From Catenaria anguillulae PL171 (Eukaryota > Blastocladiomycota > Blastocladiomycetes > Blastocladiales > Catenariaceae): a stretch of 64,000 bases of DNA. The stretch spans positions 248,001 through 312,000 of the forward strand of contig MCFL01000025.1 in assembly GCA_002102555.1 (NCBI GenBank), read 5' to 3'. Under the pieces are notes generated by a model that saw only the letters and a list, made by a program, of their open reading frames with translations, had not been told where the DNA came from and made no database searches. The translations under genes and the position numbers were made by a program. How positions within the stretch are numbered: the first letter of the stretch is position 1; the number at the start of each line of letters is the position of its first letter. This document shows positions 38,075 to 49,963 of this stretch, in pieces.

Positions 38075-39991
38075 ATGGCCCTTCAAATCAGCAGCTGGAT
38101 CGACGACGACCCCAATTGGGGCAAGGCCCTCAACGTACCAGAGTACACGTCGAACCCGATTGTGGTCACTGTTCTCTCGCTTTTCCTCATCACGGCCATC
38201 ATTCTCTTTGCCGTCAACCTCTTTGCCGCCTACTCGCAGTACAAGTTGATCTTGTCACTCAACCCGAAGACCCGGCCGAGCTTGATCACCCACACAAGGA
38301 CGCGGCTCAATTGTCTCCAAGTGTTGGGTAGCTTTATGAACATGCTCAACCAGATCTATTTCTTGACAATGGAGCTGGGCCGCTGGTTGCCGTGCGAGAT
38401 TATGGTGACCATGGGTGGATTCATCTACTCGTCCATGATTATGAGCCTGGCGTCCGTCATGATTCATCGGTCAACGACATTGCTCAAGGGCCGCCATCGC
38501 ACCGTGGTCCGAGCGGTCATGTACTCGTTGATTTTGCTGGCGGCGGGTACGATCGCAGCAAGTAATGCACTGCGCCAGTGGAACGAGGGATTGCGCAGAC
38601 AGGGCGTATGTTCGGCCAAGTGGAACCGCAAGCTGAATACCATTGGAAAAGGGTGCATTGTCGTGCTCTATACTTGGTTCATTTTCGTCTTCGTGAGGCC
38701 GCTGTATAAGTACGCCGTCTCCTTCTACAATCTATTCGCCCGCTTCATCGCAAATTGACCGTTTTTCTTTCAACTCCGATTCCCACAGACACTCGCGCTC
38801 GATGAACAAGCTGGTTTCCCGCCGGACGGATGCCACCTCCAAGAGAATCAATGCCATTGTCCACATGCTCTTTATCAAAATCATTCTTTGTGTTTCTGCG
38901 CTGGTACGCGGTTTTTTTTTTTTTCCGACGGACGGAGAGCGATCGGAAGTAATTTGACGCACAACAATCAGGTCGCTGGCACTGTTCTCGGCACATTTCA
39001 ACTGTTTGGTAGATACTTTACCGTTGAATTCAGGTCCGCTGCCCTTCTAATTCTAGTCGTACTTGCTCGAATCAAGGTCAATTTCTTTACTGACATCTTT
39101 GTATCAATTCCTCATATTTACATTCGCAGCATTCAAAACACAGCTATGGTCTACGCGTCTACGCTGGCACTTGAGCGCTTCGGACGCCGCCGTGACGTTG
39201 AAGGCAACTCGACTTCGGGAACTGCCTCGCTCATGGACAGCACGACCGCTGCAACAACCAACATGACGGCGTCTGCTACTGGCGGTACCTCGCAGCACCA
39301 CAATCAAGCGACGAGCGGATACCAACAGACTCGGTCTGCCGCTGTTCGGTCCAACGCTCCAATGAATCGGCCAAGTGGACCAACACCAACCGCGGCCACG
39401 TCACCGCGCACCGCATCATTTGCAACCGCGTTGCTTCCGCCGCAGTTGCTGAACTCCCATGCGCATCCCGGTGCACAGATTCACCAAGCAAAACCAATGA
39501 GTCCAGCCCCGCCTGAGTCACGGCCGCCGTTGGTGCGTGCGACATCGTTGCCAAGTGCGCCACCTATGCCCGAAAAGGTTCCGCTCACGGCCGACTCGGC
39601 CAAAGAGAACAAGCTGGCGGTCGTCGCCGAGACGACGACGGAGTCGCAATCGCGTCGAGACCGCAAGCAAACGGATTCGTACCTTCGGCGGGTATGCTCT
39701 GGCGTGTGGATCGGAGACGAGAACGATTCGACCGTGGTTGAGAACATTCCGCTGCCCAAGCTGCCCTTGTCCAATAGCACGAGCTTGGATACGTTGAGTG
39801 CATTGGCACCACATTCGCCCGCGGCTGTGGATCATGTCGTTGTGACCATGCCAGTCGAGCCGCCGAAGCCGGATCCAATGGACCAATGCGAAGAAGAAGT
39901 CGTCGAGTGCTGGGTTGAGGAGGTGAATAGAGAGGACGAGAACGAGGGCGAGGAGACGATTCGGCCACGTCGCGCAAGGGACACCTGTTAA
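38075..39991 (+). CDS. multi-pass membrane protein, seven-transmembrane-like, with long Ser/Thr/Pro tail
   Basis: Exons 38075-38709, 38789-38903 and 38972-39991 (1770 bases, 589 residues); an extra in-frame intron at 39034-39129 (GTCCGC...CGCAG) is likely and would give 557 residues. Hydrophobic segments lie at about 28-52, 82-100, 108-130, 145-163 and 193-207, and two more follow in exons 2 and 3. The N-terminus is short and acidic (SWIDDDPNWGK). A basic loop (MNKLVSRRTDATSKR) precedes the sixth helix, as in GPCR loop 3. After the last helix comes about 270 residues of Ser, Thr, Pro and Ala, then an acidic end. I do not recognise the family; a chytrid-type receptor is only a guess from topology. 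Confidence 0.75.
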
Positions 39992-40501
39992 TCGCTGTTC
40001 CAAGGACTGTTTCGCCCTGTTCTCGTTTCTTTCATGATTTCGTTGCAATTGCCTTTGCCATTGTCGAGTTTTCCACTGCTTTGCTCAACTGTTTCTTGTC
40101 TTCTGCGTCACTTTTGTCAGTTCCCATGCTCTTCCACTCGGTTGCCCCGATTATTTTTCTCCTATTATTGTCAAGCTCCACCGTCGTTTTCTGTTTTCTC
40201 ACCCTCAATCTGCTCAGGCTGAGCCGAGCTGGGCACCTCCGTTCCTTATTCGTTGTTGTGACCATGTCCGCATCTCTTGCTATCATTCGAAACCCGTTTC
40301 CCACTCTCAACACAGCATCAATTCGTGCACAGGTGGCTTCGTTCATGACAGACTTTTCGACTCAATATACAATGACACATTCACATCAGTCATATGCAGC
40401 AAAACCCACAAGAACAAGCATGTGCGCACTCTATGATGGGTAAAGGTAATGCCAATAAACGTGCGACAAGAAACAAAGGACGCAAAGCAAACAAAGCGAT
40501 C
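39992..40501. other. intergenic between convergent genes
   Basis: 510 bases between convergent 3' ends, T-rich at the start. No gene seen. Confidence 0.5.
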
Positions 40502-43488
40502 TCAACCACTCCCTGGCACAGGACGCGACCTGGACTTCTCTGGCACCCCATCAGGACTTCCATCGATATCGTAGTAGCACGTGTCAATGATGTGTTGAGC
40601 GTCCGCTTCCACCGATGACACTCGACAGGTGCCTTGCTCGAGCACGGAATGTGCATGACGGTGACACTTGCTCGTCGGCCATGGGCACGGGATCCGAATA
40701 GGGCACGACGTTGACGACCCATCTGCTCAAATCGTCCCACGTGATTTGATAATTCAGGTAGGAGAATCCAAGTCCGGACTCGACAGAGCCAGCGCAGGAA
40801 TCCGGTTGCGTGCAGCCACGATCGACGCAATCCGCCCACCGAGACTGTGGCCAGTGACAATGACGTGGCGGCCGTCGCGCATGAGTCGTTTCACGTACTT
40901 GTCGACCTCGACATCGTACAGCAGGGTTGTGTGTGCCACGTACTTTGAAATGAAATGCACCACGGTGGCCGTGACTTCGCGCGGCCAAAGCCGCGAAAGT
41001 GTCCCGAATACGACGAGAATTGAATGAGCCCGGCGTCGACCACACGTACATGTCTTGCAAAATGTCCTCGACATTGGCCGTGCCGCGAATGGATACCACC
41101 GACACGGGCTGTTGTGTGGCGGCCGCCGCTGGAACGCGAAACTCGACAAACTTGACGCCCGACTTGTCCATCTCGTCGAAAAACTCGAGCGAACACATTG
41201 AGCGCACGCAACCTCGGGTTGCTTTGCACAAACTCGCGCGCGTCTGCCCGTCTTGCGATACGGCGCAGCGGCCAGCGTGGCCATGTCAAACACAGACAAC
41301 TGAGCGTCCGGGCCATACTTGATGTTGCACATGGGGGATGCAGACTGTGCAATCAAGTTCGCATCCGTGGCCACACCACGTCCGTCAGCGCCGTCTCTGC
41401 ATCGCGCTTGAAGTTGACCAAGTACCCGAGCGCGAGCGACGAGACGACGGCAAGCACCAGAGGAAAAGGTGATCATGGCGATTGACGGCAGACCGCTGGT
41501 AGACCGATTGCCGCGCAAGTGCCCGCGGTCGGTCCACAGGGCGCGCCCGTCCCGAATGTCAAAGGCCAAGTAGGCTAGCACAATGATGCCGAGCCCGTGT
41601 ATCCGCCGGCAATCTTGGCAATCACGCATGCCAGCACGACCTTTGCAACCAGGGAAACCGAAATGAGCACCACAGCCACCTTGCTGGAAACGTGATTGAC
41701 GAGCAACAGTGCCAAGTCTTGGACAAGGTAAAACACCATAAACACCACGCCAAGCACCACGAGCGACGAGTTGCTGGGCGAGTCCCCAAACAGGTCAATG
41801 ACGCGGCGAATGGTTCCGCCGGCCCGGTTCTTGCACGTCCGACAGGTCCAAGTACATGACGGCCGTGAACCCAACTACAAATGAACAGAGCCCTCGCAGC
41901 CATGGCAATCAGGGGTACGCGCCCCCCTTGCCATTGTACCACCCGAGCTGATCCGGTCCGTCTTGAGCCACCCGCAAGTGACGGTTGCACGACACCGGAA
42001 CACGATGAGCACGAGGACAATGGCGCCCAGGATCAAGTAGGGCACTAGCGGCGCCGACTTGCGCCTGAAAATGAGGCCAACCACCAAGATGCACGAGATG
42101 ACAATGGCCAGCTTGGTTGCGAGCGCGTCGCGAATGTCCATCTTTGTCTCTTGGCCGGCACTCGCAACAAACATGGCCAGCCGCCGTTCGCGCGAGATGC
42201 CGCCCTTCCACAAGAGCGCGAGAAACCGGCAGTGCGGTGCAGCCGGTTCCAGCGTTGGTCGCCAGGATGGCCACAGTGGCGCCAAAGATGACGGCAAAGG
42301 AGAGCAGCGACACGACCGCATTATATCCCATGGTTGCAGCCAGGTAAAGAGAGGGAATGAGTAGAAGGAGTACAAGGGCAACGAAGAGGAGGGCGTGACG
42401 GAGTTGATCACGCATTTGTTGCTTTTCTTCCTGCTCGGATATGTGCGATGACGAATGGGTCGTGGACGCGTCGGATGCTCCAGCGATAGCGGTACCGGTG
42501 GTTCCTGCTTCGGCAGCTCGGCGTCCGCTGCGAGTTGCGAGAGAACGCCCGGGTAGGTGGATGGCGACGCCGTTTCGCGGCGCTTTGCATTACGCCGGTT
42601 GTACTCGTACATGTGGTCGACCGACCAGCGCACAATGGTGTCGAGCCAGCGCGAGGCAAAGTAAGCTGGGGCAACCACTAGCGTGACGAGCGAGGTGGGT
42701 TCGTGCCGACCGACGGTTCGGGATTTGCCCGAGATGGGCCGCGGCGTCGAGGTCCAGATGAAAATGAGAATACGCAGCGAGGTGCGAAGGAATGTGCGAG
42801 ACATCTGTTCCATATGGGTGCAACATTAGTCAGGCGAGGCCACTGACAAGGTCCGCAAGAAAGCGAAAGAAGGTGACGTGCAGAGAGGACAATTGAACCG
42901 CGTAAAACACAATGGCCGCGGTAATCAGCAACCCAATCGGTGCGTACGACCAAAGGCCAAATACCCAATGGTCGTCATGACACAGAGCATGACTGTAATC
43001 CCGAAAACAGTCCCGCCAATCAACGAAAAGGTAAACAGTAAATGCAACACGCGCCGCCACCAGCGGACGCCCGATGGAACCGAGTTGCGCTTACGGGGCC
43101 AATGCGTTCCGACTTGAAGAAGGTTTTCAAAGAGGCCGCGCGGTGCGGAATACGGGTCGTCGGGATGATGGCGAGAAGAGTCGGAAGAGTCGTCCGAGTT
43201 CGGAACCGTCGTTGGCGCGATGGCCGCCAGCAGCCGAGCCGGACGAGGATGTGAAGCGAGCACGCATGGACTGGTTGGCAAGCGCGCGCGGAGATGTGTG
43301 TGGATCAGCACGCTCGGGAGCAACAGGGGTTGCGTCTAATGGCTGCGACTGGTGCCTTGGCGAGGAAGACGGGGCAGATCCATCGTTGCGAGTGCCGCAG
43401 CGGGCAGAGGAGCGTGGGTGGTGGGAACTTGGGACGGCAGCAGAGCGTCCGGCGGCCGGTTATTGGCATTGGCATCGGAGGTGCTCAT
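40502..43488 (-). CDS. multi-transmembrane class 3 lipase (diacylglycerol-lipase-like), many frame breaks
   Basis: Probably hydrolyses acylglycerols at a membrane. The start is MSTSDANANNRPPD at 43488. About nine hydrophobic segments follow (for example VFGITVMLCVMTTIGYLAFG and LAIVISCILVVGLIF), then a lipase_3 domain with VSVVSIRGTAN, VHFISKYVAHTTLLYDVEVD, the nucleophile elbow HVIVTGHSLGG (near 40830-40875), VVNVVPYSDPVPMADEQ and MHIPCSS, and an end at 40502. The combination of several TM helices and a GHSLGG lipase matches the DAGL layout, although DAGL has only four TM helices. No single frame covers the gene: by eye there are about nine shifts, often at G/C runs. Introns cannot be placed reliably. 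Either the consensus is poor here or the gene is decayed. Confidence 0.7.
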
Positions 43489-44416
43489 CGTGCTCAAATT
43501 CGAGCTTGGGTTTGGAGTGCATGAAATGCTGGCCAAGAGAGGAAGAAGGATGGTCGGGCCGGGACGGCTGACCTTGGCTTGGGCAGAGCTCGGGCGGGTT
43601 CTAGGTCGCTGGGACGAGGTATTGGGCACGAATGCTGCAAGTTTGTATACTTATCATGTACTCAATGTGCATGGAGGTGTTGTTTAGGGTATTCATATAT
43701 ACGTATTGAGCCATCGATTCGCCCATCGCCAGGCACAAGAACCGCAACCTGCATGTCGGCCTGCAGCCAGAACGCCACCGAGAGCCATCCATCCATGCAC
43801 TCACTGGCAACTCACTGGCAAGAACAAAGACGCCAAGAAACCGCGGCCACGAGCCATAGGACATGCCAAGGACATGCCCGATTAGGCGGACAGATCATTC
43901 TTAATATTGGAGCAAGTGCAAACTGTAGAAGGGCTCTGTATTTTGAAGCGGGACAACACACACAAAGGAAGACATGATTCAAAAAAGCAAAACGAGGCAA
44001 GACACAAAAGGATTGATACCAAACACATTGTACTGCTGCAGGAGGTGGAAGGAAGGGTGGAGGAGGAAGAGGAGGTAGGGTTGAGGAAAAAAAAAAAAAG
44101 TGGGAGGGAAAAGGAAGGCGTACAGCTACTACGACTACATGACATCCATTATCGGCAACAACCCAAAAGCAAAAAGTGATGGACGATGGGGTGACATGAA
44201 TGAATGAGGTAAAGCATCAAAGGGAGCCAGGCTGACAGGACGGGACAGGACAAGGCGGATAAGTGTGGAAATAGGTTAGGGCAGGGGGACAAGCGAGGAA
44301 CGGAACGGGGCGGAGGGGAGGGGAGGAGACGGGAGGAGGGGCAACGACAACTCAGTCACCGAAAAGACCAGCTTCTCATCTCATCGCATACTTGAATGAC
44401 CGGCCACCATGACCAC
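43489..44416. other. intergenic
   Basis: About 930 bases between two minus-strand genes, A/G-rich on plus from 43970 to 44350 with an A run near 44087-44099. It holds the lipase promoter and the 3' UTR of the next gene. No gene seen. Confidence 0.5.
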
Positions 44417-46150
44417 TTATTCGGTCTTGGGCTTGATCGCCGGAGCAGCAAAACGAGCAGCAAACGACTGCACTTGAGCAACCCAACTGGCCACCACCGG
44501 GTGCGACTGCACAGAGGCCAAAACGCGGCGCACCTGCTTGGTCGCGTCCTCCGACGCCGACGCGGCCACCTCGCGGGCAGCCTGCGATTGCTTGGTGGCA
44601 AACGAGGCAAGCTCGGTCCATTGGGCAACGGCCACGGACCGCGCACTCTCGTACTTGTCCGCAACAAACGAGCGCACTTGCTCGGTTTTGCCCACCACGA
44701 CTTGCTTGGCACTTGACACGGTACCGGCAACACGCTCCTTGGCCGCCTCGGCTTGCGACTTGGCAGACTCAATGTGGGGCATGGCAACGGCCAAGTACGC
44801 CGACACAAACTCCGTGGCGCGCTGCACGTAGGGTGCAGAGTACTCGCCCGCCGTCGCCTTGACTTGCACCACCACCTCTTGGGCACGCTGCACGTACGGT
44901 GCAGAGTAGGCCACGGCCGATTCCTTTGTGGCCTCGACCACTTGCTGGGCACGCTCCACAACGGGTGCAGAGTAGGCCACAGCCGTTTGCTTGGTCTGGT
45001 CCACAACGGCGTACGCGCGATCCACAACGGGGGTCGCAAGCGCAACGGCCGATTCCTTTGCTTGATCAGCGAGGTGTACCACTTGAGACACGGCTGCATC
45101 CTTGGTCGAGACAATGGTGGTCTTGACCTCGTCCACCTTGGCCGTGACGGGCTGGATCACCGACTCGGTCGCAAACACGGTCACGTACTCGCGCTGGGCG
45201 TGGACATAGGCCTGGGCATCCTCCTTTGCCTGGGTGGCGGTCGACAGGGCCACGGAGGCACGGTCGGCAACGGCCGTGACCACAGGGAACGACCACAGCG
45301 TGGCCAACACCGAGTCACGGGCACCCGAAACCTTGGTGACTGCAGAGTCCTTTGCCGACACGACCCGGTTGACGGCCTCGTCGCGGGCAGTAAACACACG
45401 CGTGACAGCCTCGTCCTTGACGGAAACCACTCGGTTGACGGCCTCGTCCTTGACGCTGACAACCGTGTTGACGGCCGAATCCTTGGCCGACACGACGCGG
45501 TTGACGGCTTCATCACGCACGGCAACAACTCGGTTGACAGCCTCGTCACGCACGGCAACCACGCGGTTCACTGCTTGATCGCGCACGGCAGCCACACGGT
45601 TGACGGCCTCGTCACGCACGGCAGAAACAGTGCCCACCACGGATCCGGCCGTCTCGAGCACCTCGTCGCGCTTGGCAACCACGGCCATGGTGAGCTTTTC
45701 GGCCTCTGCGCGGATGGGCGACGGCAGCGTGTTGGCAATCAAGGAAATGAGCGCGGCACCGGGAGGCGAGCCTGCGGGGGCAGAGGCGGGCTTCATGGTC
45801 GGGGTCAGTGGCGGTGTCAGGGGCTGGTCGGCCGCGGGGGCAACCACGGGCTCATCGGCAACGGTGAACTGTTGCTCGCGGTCCGCTACGAGGTGGCCGT
45901 TGGCAAGCGAGTGCACATCGACCGACAGGACGTGGTGATCGCAGCTGCCGTTGGCATTGGCGGTCGGGGTCGGGGTCGGCGTGTCGGCCGAGGCGAGCGA
46001 GTCCAGGGACATTGAGGCATCCGAGGGGAGCAGCTCGTCGACGGGGGCGCCATTGGCATCGGCAACGTGGACAACCTCGACGGCAGAGTCGACGGTGACG
46101 GTGGAGACGGGGGTCTTGGGCAGGTGCTTGGACGAGTGTTTCTTGGCCAT
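44417..46150 (-). CDS. 11-mer amphipathic repeat protein, perilipin/LEA-like
   Basis: One exon, 577 residues. After an acidic, Ser/Thr/Pro-rich N-terminus (about 1-140), residues about 172-282 consist of ten tandem 11-residue units of the type VVAVRDEAVNR. A second array (about 385-470) has 22-residue units ending AVAYSAP followed by VVERAQQVVE. The rest is further Ala/Val/Lys/Glu helix, ending AAPAIKPKTE. Such 11-mer repeats fold as amphipathic 3-11 helices that coat lipid droplets (perilipin 4, synuclein) or protect membranes in dry cells (LEA group 3). There is no signal peptide and no TM helix. A lipid-droplet coat is my preferred reading; family membership is not proven. Start at 46150 is the first ATG, followed by MAKKHSSKH. 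Confidence 0.8.
   Translation of the reverse strand: MAKKHSSKHLPKTPVSTVTVDSAVEVVHVADANGAPVDELLPSDASMSLDSLASADTPTPTPTANANGSCDHHVLSVDVHSLANGHLVADREQQFTVADEPVVAPAADQPLTPPLTPTMKPASAPAGSPPGAALISLIANTLPSPIRAEAEKLTMAVVAKRDEVLETAGSVVGTVSAVRDEAVNRVAAVRDQAVNRVVAVRDEAVNRVVAVRDEAVNRVVSAKDSAVNTVVSVKDEAVNRVVSVKDEAVTRVFTARDEAVNRVVSAKDSAVTKVSGARDSVLATLWSFPVVTAVADRASVALSTATQAKEDAQAYVHAQREYVTVFATESVIQPVTAKVDEVKTTIVSTKDAAVSQVVHLADQAKESAVALATPVVDRAYAVVDQTKQTAVAYSAPVVERAQQVVEATKESAVAYSAPYVQRAQEVVVQVKATAGEYSAPYVQRATEFVSAYLAVAMPHIESAKSQAEAAKERVAGTVSSAKQVVVGKTEQVRSFVADKYESARSVAVAQWTELASFATKQSQAAREVAASASEDATKQVRRVLASVQSHPVVASWVAQVQSFAARFAAPAIKPKTE
45300..45632 (-). repeat. ten tandem 33-base coding repeats
   Basis: Encodes the 11-mer array of the perilipin/LEA-like protein. 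Units differ mainly at third codon positions and at D/Q or R/K changes, so they arose by tandem duplication and are kept by selection on protein. Confidence 0.85.
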
Positions 46151-47172
46151 TTTGGATTGGAACAGGGTCAGGATCAAGGTGTGGGTGTGGGTGTGGAAAG
46201 GGATGATTGGGTATGACAGGAAAGGAGGGCAAGAGTGACAGCGACAGCCGAAGAGGAAGAGGAGGGGAGACTGTTGGCTTCTTATATTTACAGCCCAAGC
46301 CAAATCGGATCGATGCTGCTAACGGGGCTCCGGGTATTCACATGTGTCGACTGAGCCTTCAGACCGCCGTCGTCACTCGAGCTTGCCATAACCACGATGG
46401 GATGAGGGGCTCGGCCTTGCAACTGGTAATTGGTGCCTTCACGCAACAGTTTGATTTTGGCCAGTTTGGTTTGCTTGTACCCGTTGTGCGCAATCAGCGC
46501 TAGCATACAAGGTCAACGCCACAGCCTTCCAACACCCAACCGCACGCGTGAAAATTGAAATGAAAAACGCCGTGAGCCAATCAGAGTGCGTGATTTCCTT
46601 ACTTGTGATGTAACGTATCCGTCAACCTCGTGCGGCTGTCCTGAACTTACACGTGTGTTGCTGTCTCTCGACCGGCCGACTCCACCCTGGCCTTGCCAAG
46701 CTGGGGACAAGCGGCCAAATCGTCATACACGAAATGTTCCTATTCCCGACCTGCGCTCTCTGCGAGCTGCACCTCTTGTTGTCAAGAGCCCGCTGGCGCC
46801 TTGACCAGGATCCAGGACTATTTAGTGGTGAGATCTGCGGACCTATACCTAACTGGTTGTGGGCCCCAATGATGTCGTACGTACCTGTATCCAGTGGCAA
46901 AGTTATCGCGCAATGCGATGTTACGATTGCCAATCATGGGTTCGTTGTGCATGATCCGAGTCAATGGCCAGCCGCCGAGCCGAGAAACAAACAAATCTAT
47001 CTGTGGTTGCGTGTGATGAAGTAAAAACTGAGGGCGCCGCACAGTGGCTCCAGGTCGTGATCAAGTGAGACATGCACAGGCAGCCAGGATCATGGATACA
47101 AATGTACATTTGTCAGTCAAGTGAAGCTACACGGACAAGACCAAAACTGGCTCGCCCGCCCCAGTCCGAGTC
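46151..47172. other. intergenic
   Basis: About 1 kb between the perilipin-like start and the end of ATG16. No supported gene or RNA. It must contain the perilipin-like gene promoter. Confidence 0.5.
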
Positions 47173-49350
47173 CTAGAGCCCCCAAACACTCACCGTCCCG
47201 CTCTTGTCAATACTGTACATTTGCGACGGATCGTACGGGTTCCACGACACCTCATTGACTTGAGTCCTGGACCAATACACAATGCCAAACCATCCACGTG
47301 ACGTACACGTTAGCTCCACACTAGCGAGCCACACATATCATTGCAGATCAAGCGTACCCATGGCCACCCGTCACAATGGTCTGCTCCTTTGTGCGCATGT
47401 CCCACCCAAACACGGACCCGTCCACTGCACCGGCAGCCACAAACCCGCCGCCGGGACTCAGCGTCATGCGCGTGTTCCGATGCGAAAGAAGGACGAGTGA
47501 ATGGAGTTGACAATGGTTTGCGACCGCAAGTCAATCACGCGAATGGCATTGTCGCGCGCAAGCGTCACAATGGTGGATGGATCTGGTTGATTGCGCAACA
47601 AAACAGTTAGAACACTGAGTTTTCCAGCCAACATGGCTCCAGCGCTCCATTAGAAAAACAAAACAAAACGAGGGACATACCACCACACCTGACTGAGCAC
47701 ACGCCTTCGCCCCTGCCCTCGCGCCACCACCACCTCTGCGCCCATTCCACCGCTTTCCGAATCCCACACCCGGACTTTTCCATCCAAATGCGCACTCACA
47801 AGCGTCGCGGCCGAGTAATCGCCAATGGCCACGTCCATGCACGCGGAAAACGCCATGAGCGTCTTTGCACAATACCCCTTGGCCATGTCCACACCTTGAT
47901 GGTACGGTCCGCAGAGCACGACACGAGCACATCGTCACGGCCCGCAATGGCCACGCCCGTGACTTTCCCATGTGGCCCGTGAATGTGTGCGCGAGGCGCG
48001 TGGGCGCATTGCTTGTTGGAAACTGCTGCTGCAGTGCGCTGGGCGACGACGGTGCCGCGGCCGGTGTCACGTACACGCGAACAATGTTGTCGGACGAGCC
48101 AGATGCGAGCATGTTGGATGCGGACGAAAACGTCAGCGCAAGCACCGAGCCCAGGGCATTGGGCAACGTGGCCAATGGCGACATGGCGTTCCCGGACTCC
48201 AGATCTTGATGGCCTTGTCGCCGCCGCCGCTCGCCACAAGCCCGCCGTCGCGCGACGTGGCCAAGCAAAGCTTCCGAGTCGTGCGCAATCAGTGACCGCA
48301 CGAGCCTGCGCGGGACTCCCACGGCATCTGCACCTAGTGTGCGTGGAGGCCACGATGGCGGCGGCTGCACAGGTTCCGGGGCATACGACGTGGGAGCGGG
48401 GCGGCCGTCACGCCCTGGATAAACGACCCGAACGCACGCAGTTTGCTCGACACATTGCGTGCAATGGCAGCCACGGGCTCGCCTGCAGATGCTGAGGAGG
48501 CGGTGGCCGCGTTCATGCGCACGGCCTCGTCGGCCTTGTATGCGAGCCAGCGATCCAGCAAGTCGCGGTTTTCCTTTTCGAGAAGGCAAGTTTGTCTTCC
48601 TTGGTCGACAGCTCGATTTGCGCGGCCGTCAGCTCGTCTTGGGCAATCATGATGACCGTGTCTTTGGTGGTGAGCAGGTGGGTGGCGTCGTGGAGTTTGA
48701 TTTGGAGGTCGCGGATGGTGGATTTGAGGTGATTGACCCTAAACAGTACGGAATTGCAGGTGGGTCAGTGAAAATGCGCGTGTCGGGGACACGCGCAGGC
48801 AGGAAACGTATATACTCGGAAGAAAGCTTGCGAACAGATCGCTCCGATTGAGCGAGCTGCGATTGAAGTTGCTTGACTTGGTGCAGGGTCTTGTTGAGGT
48901 CTGCATCAACGCGCTCCTTTTCAGCAACGAGCTGGTCCCTGTGGGTCGGTTGCGGGGTTTCCTGCCACCATGGTCGCGGATGTTGATGTGATGTTGGTGT
49001 GTCTGTGGTATCGCTGAGTGCGGACGCAATGGGTGGTCGTGGTTGCTGCTGTGAAGCGGCGCTTGTTGGTCGTGATCTGAGGTGAGGATGTGGAGGTGAG
49101 TGTGACAAGCCTCGAGAGAGACGACAGATGACATGGCAAAAGTATAAAAAACGCACGTGTCTTTGGCGGCGGAGACACGGCGCTGTGCCGAGGCAGAAGA
49201 GCGCTGCGCCAACATGTCTGCGTTGCTCTTTGCCAAGTACAAGGTCTGCGAAAAGAGCCTCGTGTAGTCGTCGAGCACGTCGCGAGTGGCGGCGCCGAGT
49301 TGGTCGTGTTTGTCGAGCTGGGCGTGGAGTTGGGCGAGCCAAGTGGGCAT
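47173..49350 (-). CDS. ATG16: autophagy protein ATG16, long form with WD40 propeller
   Basis: ATG16 binds ATG5-ATG12 and directs ATG8 lipidation at the growing autophagosome. Exons 49350-49157, 49076-48816, 48738-47689, 47582-47358 and 47266-47173. The N-terminus MPTWLAQLHAQLDKHDQL fits the ATG5-binding helix. A coiled coil follows (LHQVKQLQSQLAQSERS, then AAQIELSTKEDKLAF and ENRDLLDRWLAYKADEA), with the DRW signature of ATG16. Several WD40 units follow, with DKAIKIW, DNIVRVY, DRTIKVW, GKVRVW and GTVSVWGL as blade ends. Exon 3 switches frame about seven times and exon 4 once, largely at G/C runs (for example ATGGGAAAGTC). Restoring these gives about 610 residues; human ATG16L1 has 607. Yeast Atg16 lacks the WD40 part. 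Confidence 0.85.
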
Positions 49351-49963
49351 GCCATTGTGGGTGATGCTGGTGGTATTTGGGTATTTGGTGCGTTTTCAGA
49401 GGGACGGGCGGGCCAGCAAGTGTGGTTGAGGGCGGCGTTGCGCCAGCAGAGGCAGACGCGAGGCCAAAACCGTGCGGGACGTGACGGAGGAGGGCGATCG
49501 GACGAGAGCGGCGGGGAGTGGCCGCGGCGGGGCGGGCAATGGATGGTACGACGCCATTCTTGGGTGATCACAGTTTCATTGAGTGCGTCAGTCTCGTATC
49601 AGTTAGCGGCATGAATATTGATGTCAGAGTTGCGAACAATCGGATATGATACTTCATAACAACATAAAAAGGAGGATCGACGGCCCATATCTGCTGACGC
49701 TCGTGACTGGGAAGTATTTATCGACTTGAACCAAAGCAGACGCAGAAAAAAAAATGAAAGAAAAGGAAAACGCCACACAAGTAAACAGCAAGTATATCCG
49801 TTAGCGTACATGATTATCAAATTACTAACATTTGGATGTTTTGACTCTTGGCAGTTGGCAATACAAAACGGTCGCTGTTCACTCGACGCTCTGCCTGCCT
49901 TTCCTCACGAACACCCAAATCGTATATATCATCACGCTGCCCTACCCAGCACACCTTCCCGCG
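49351..49963. other. divergent promoter region, ATG16 / Dma-like
   Basis: About 610 bases between head-to-head genes; A-rich around 49740-49790. No other feature seen. Confidence 0.5.

Noticed and set aside
44753..46015. 420-codon plus-strand open frame opposite the perilipin-like gene
   Set aside because: Shadow of the repetitive, G+C-rich minus-strand gene; Gly/Arg/His-rich with no family resemblance.
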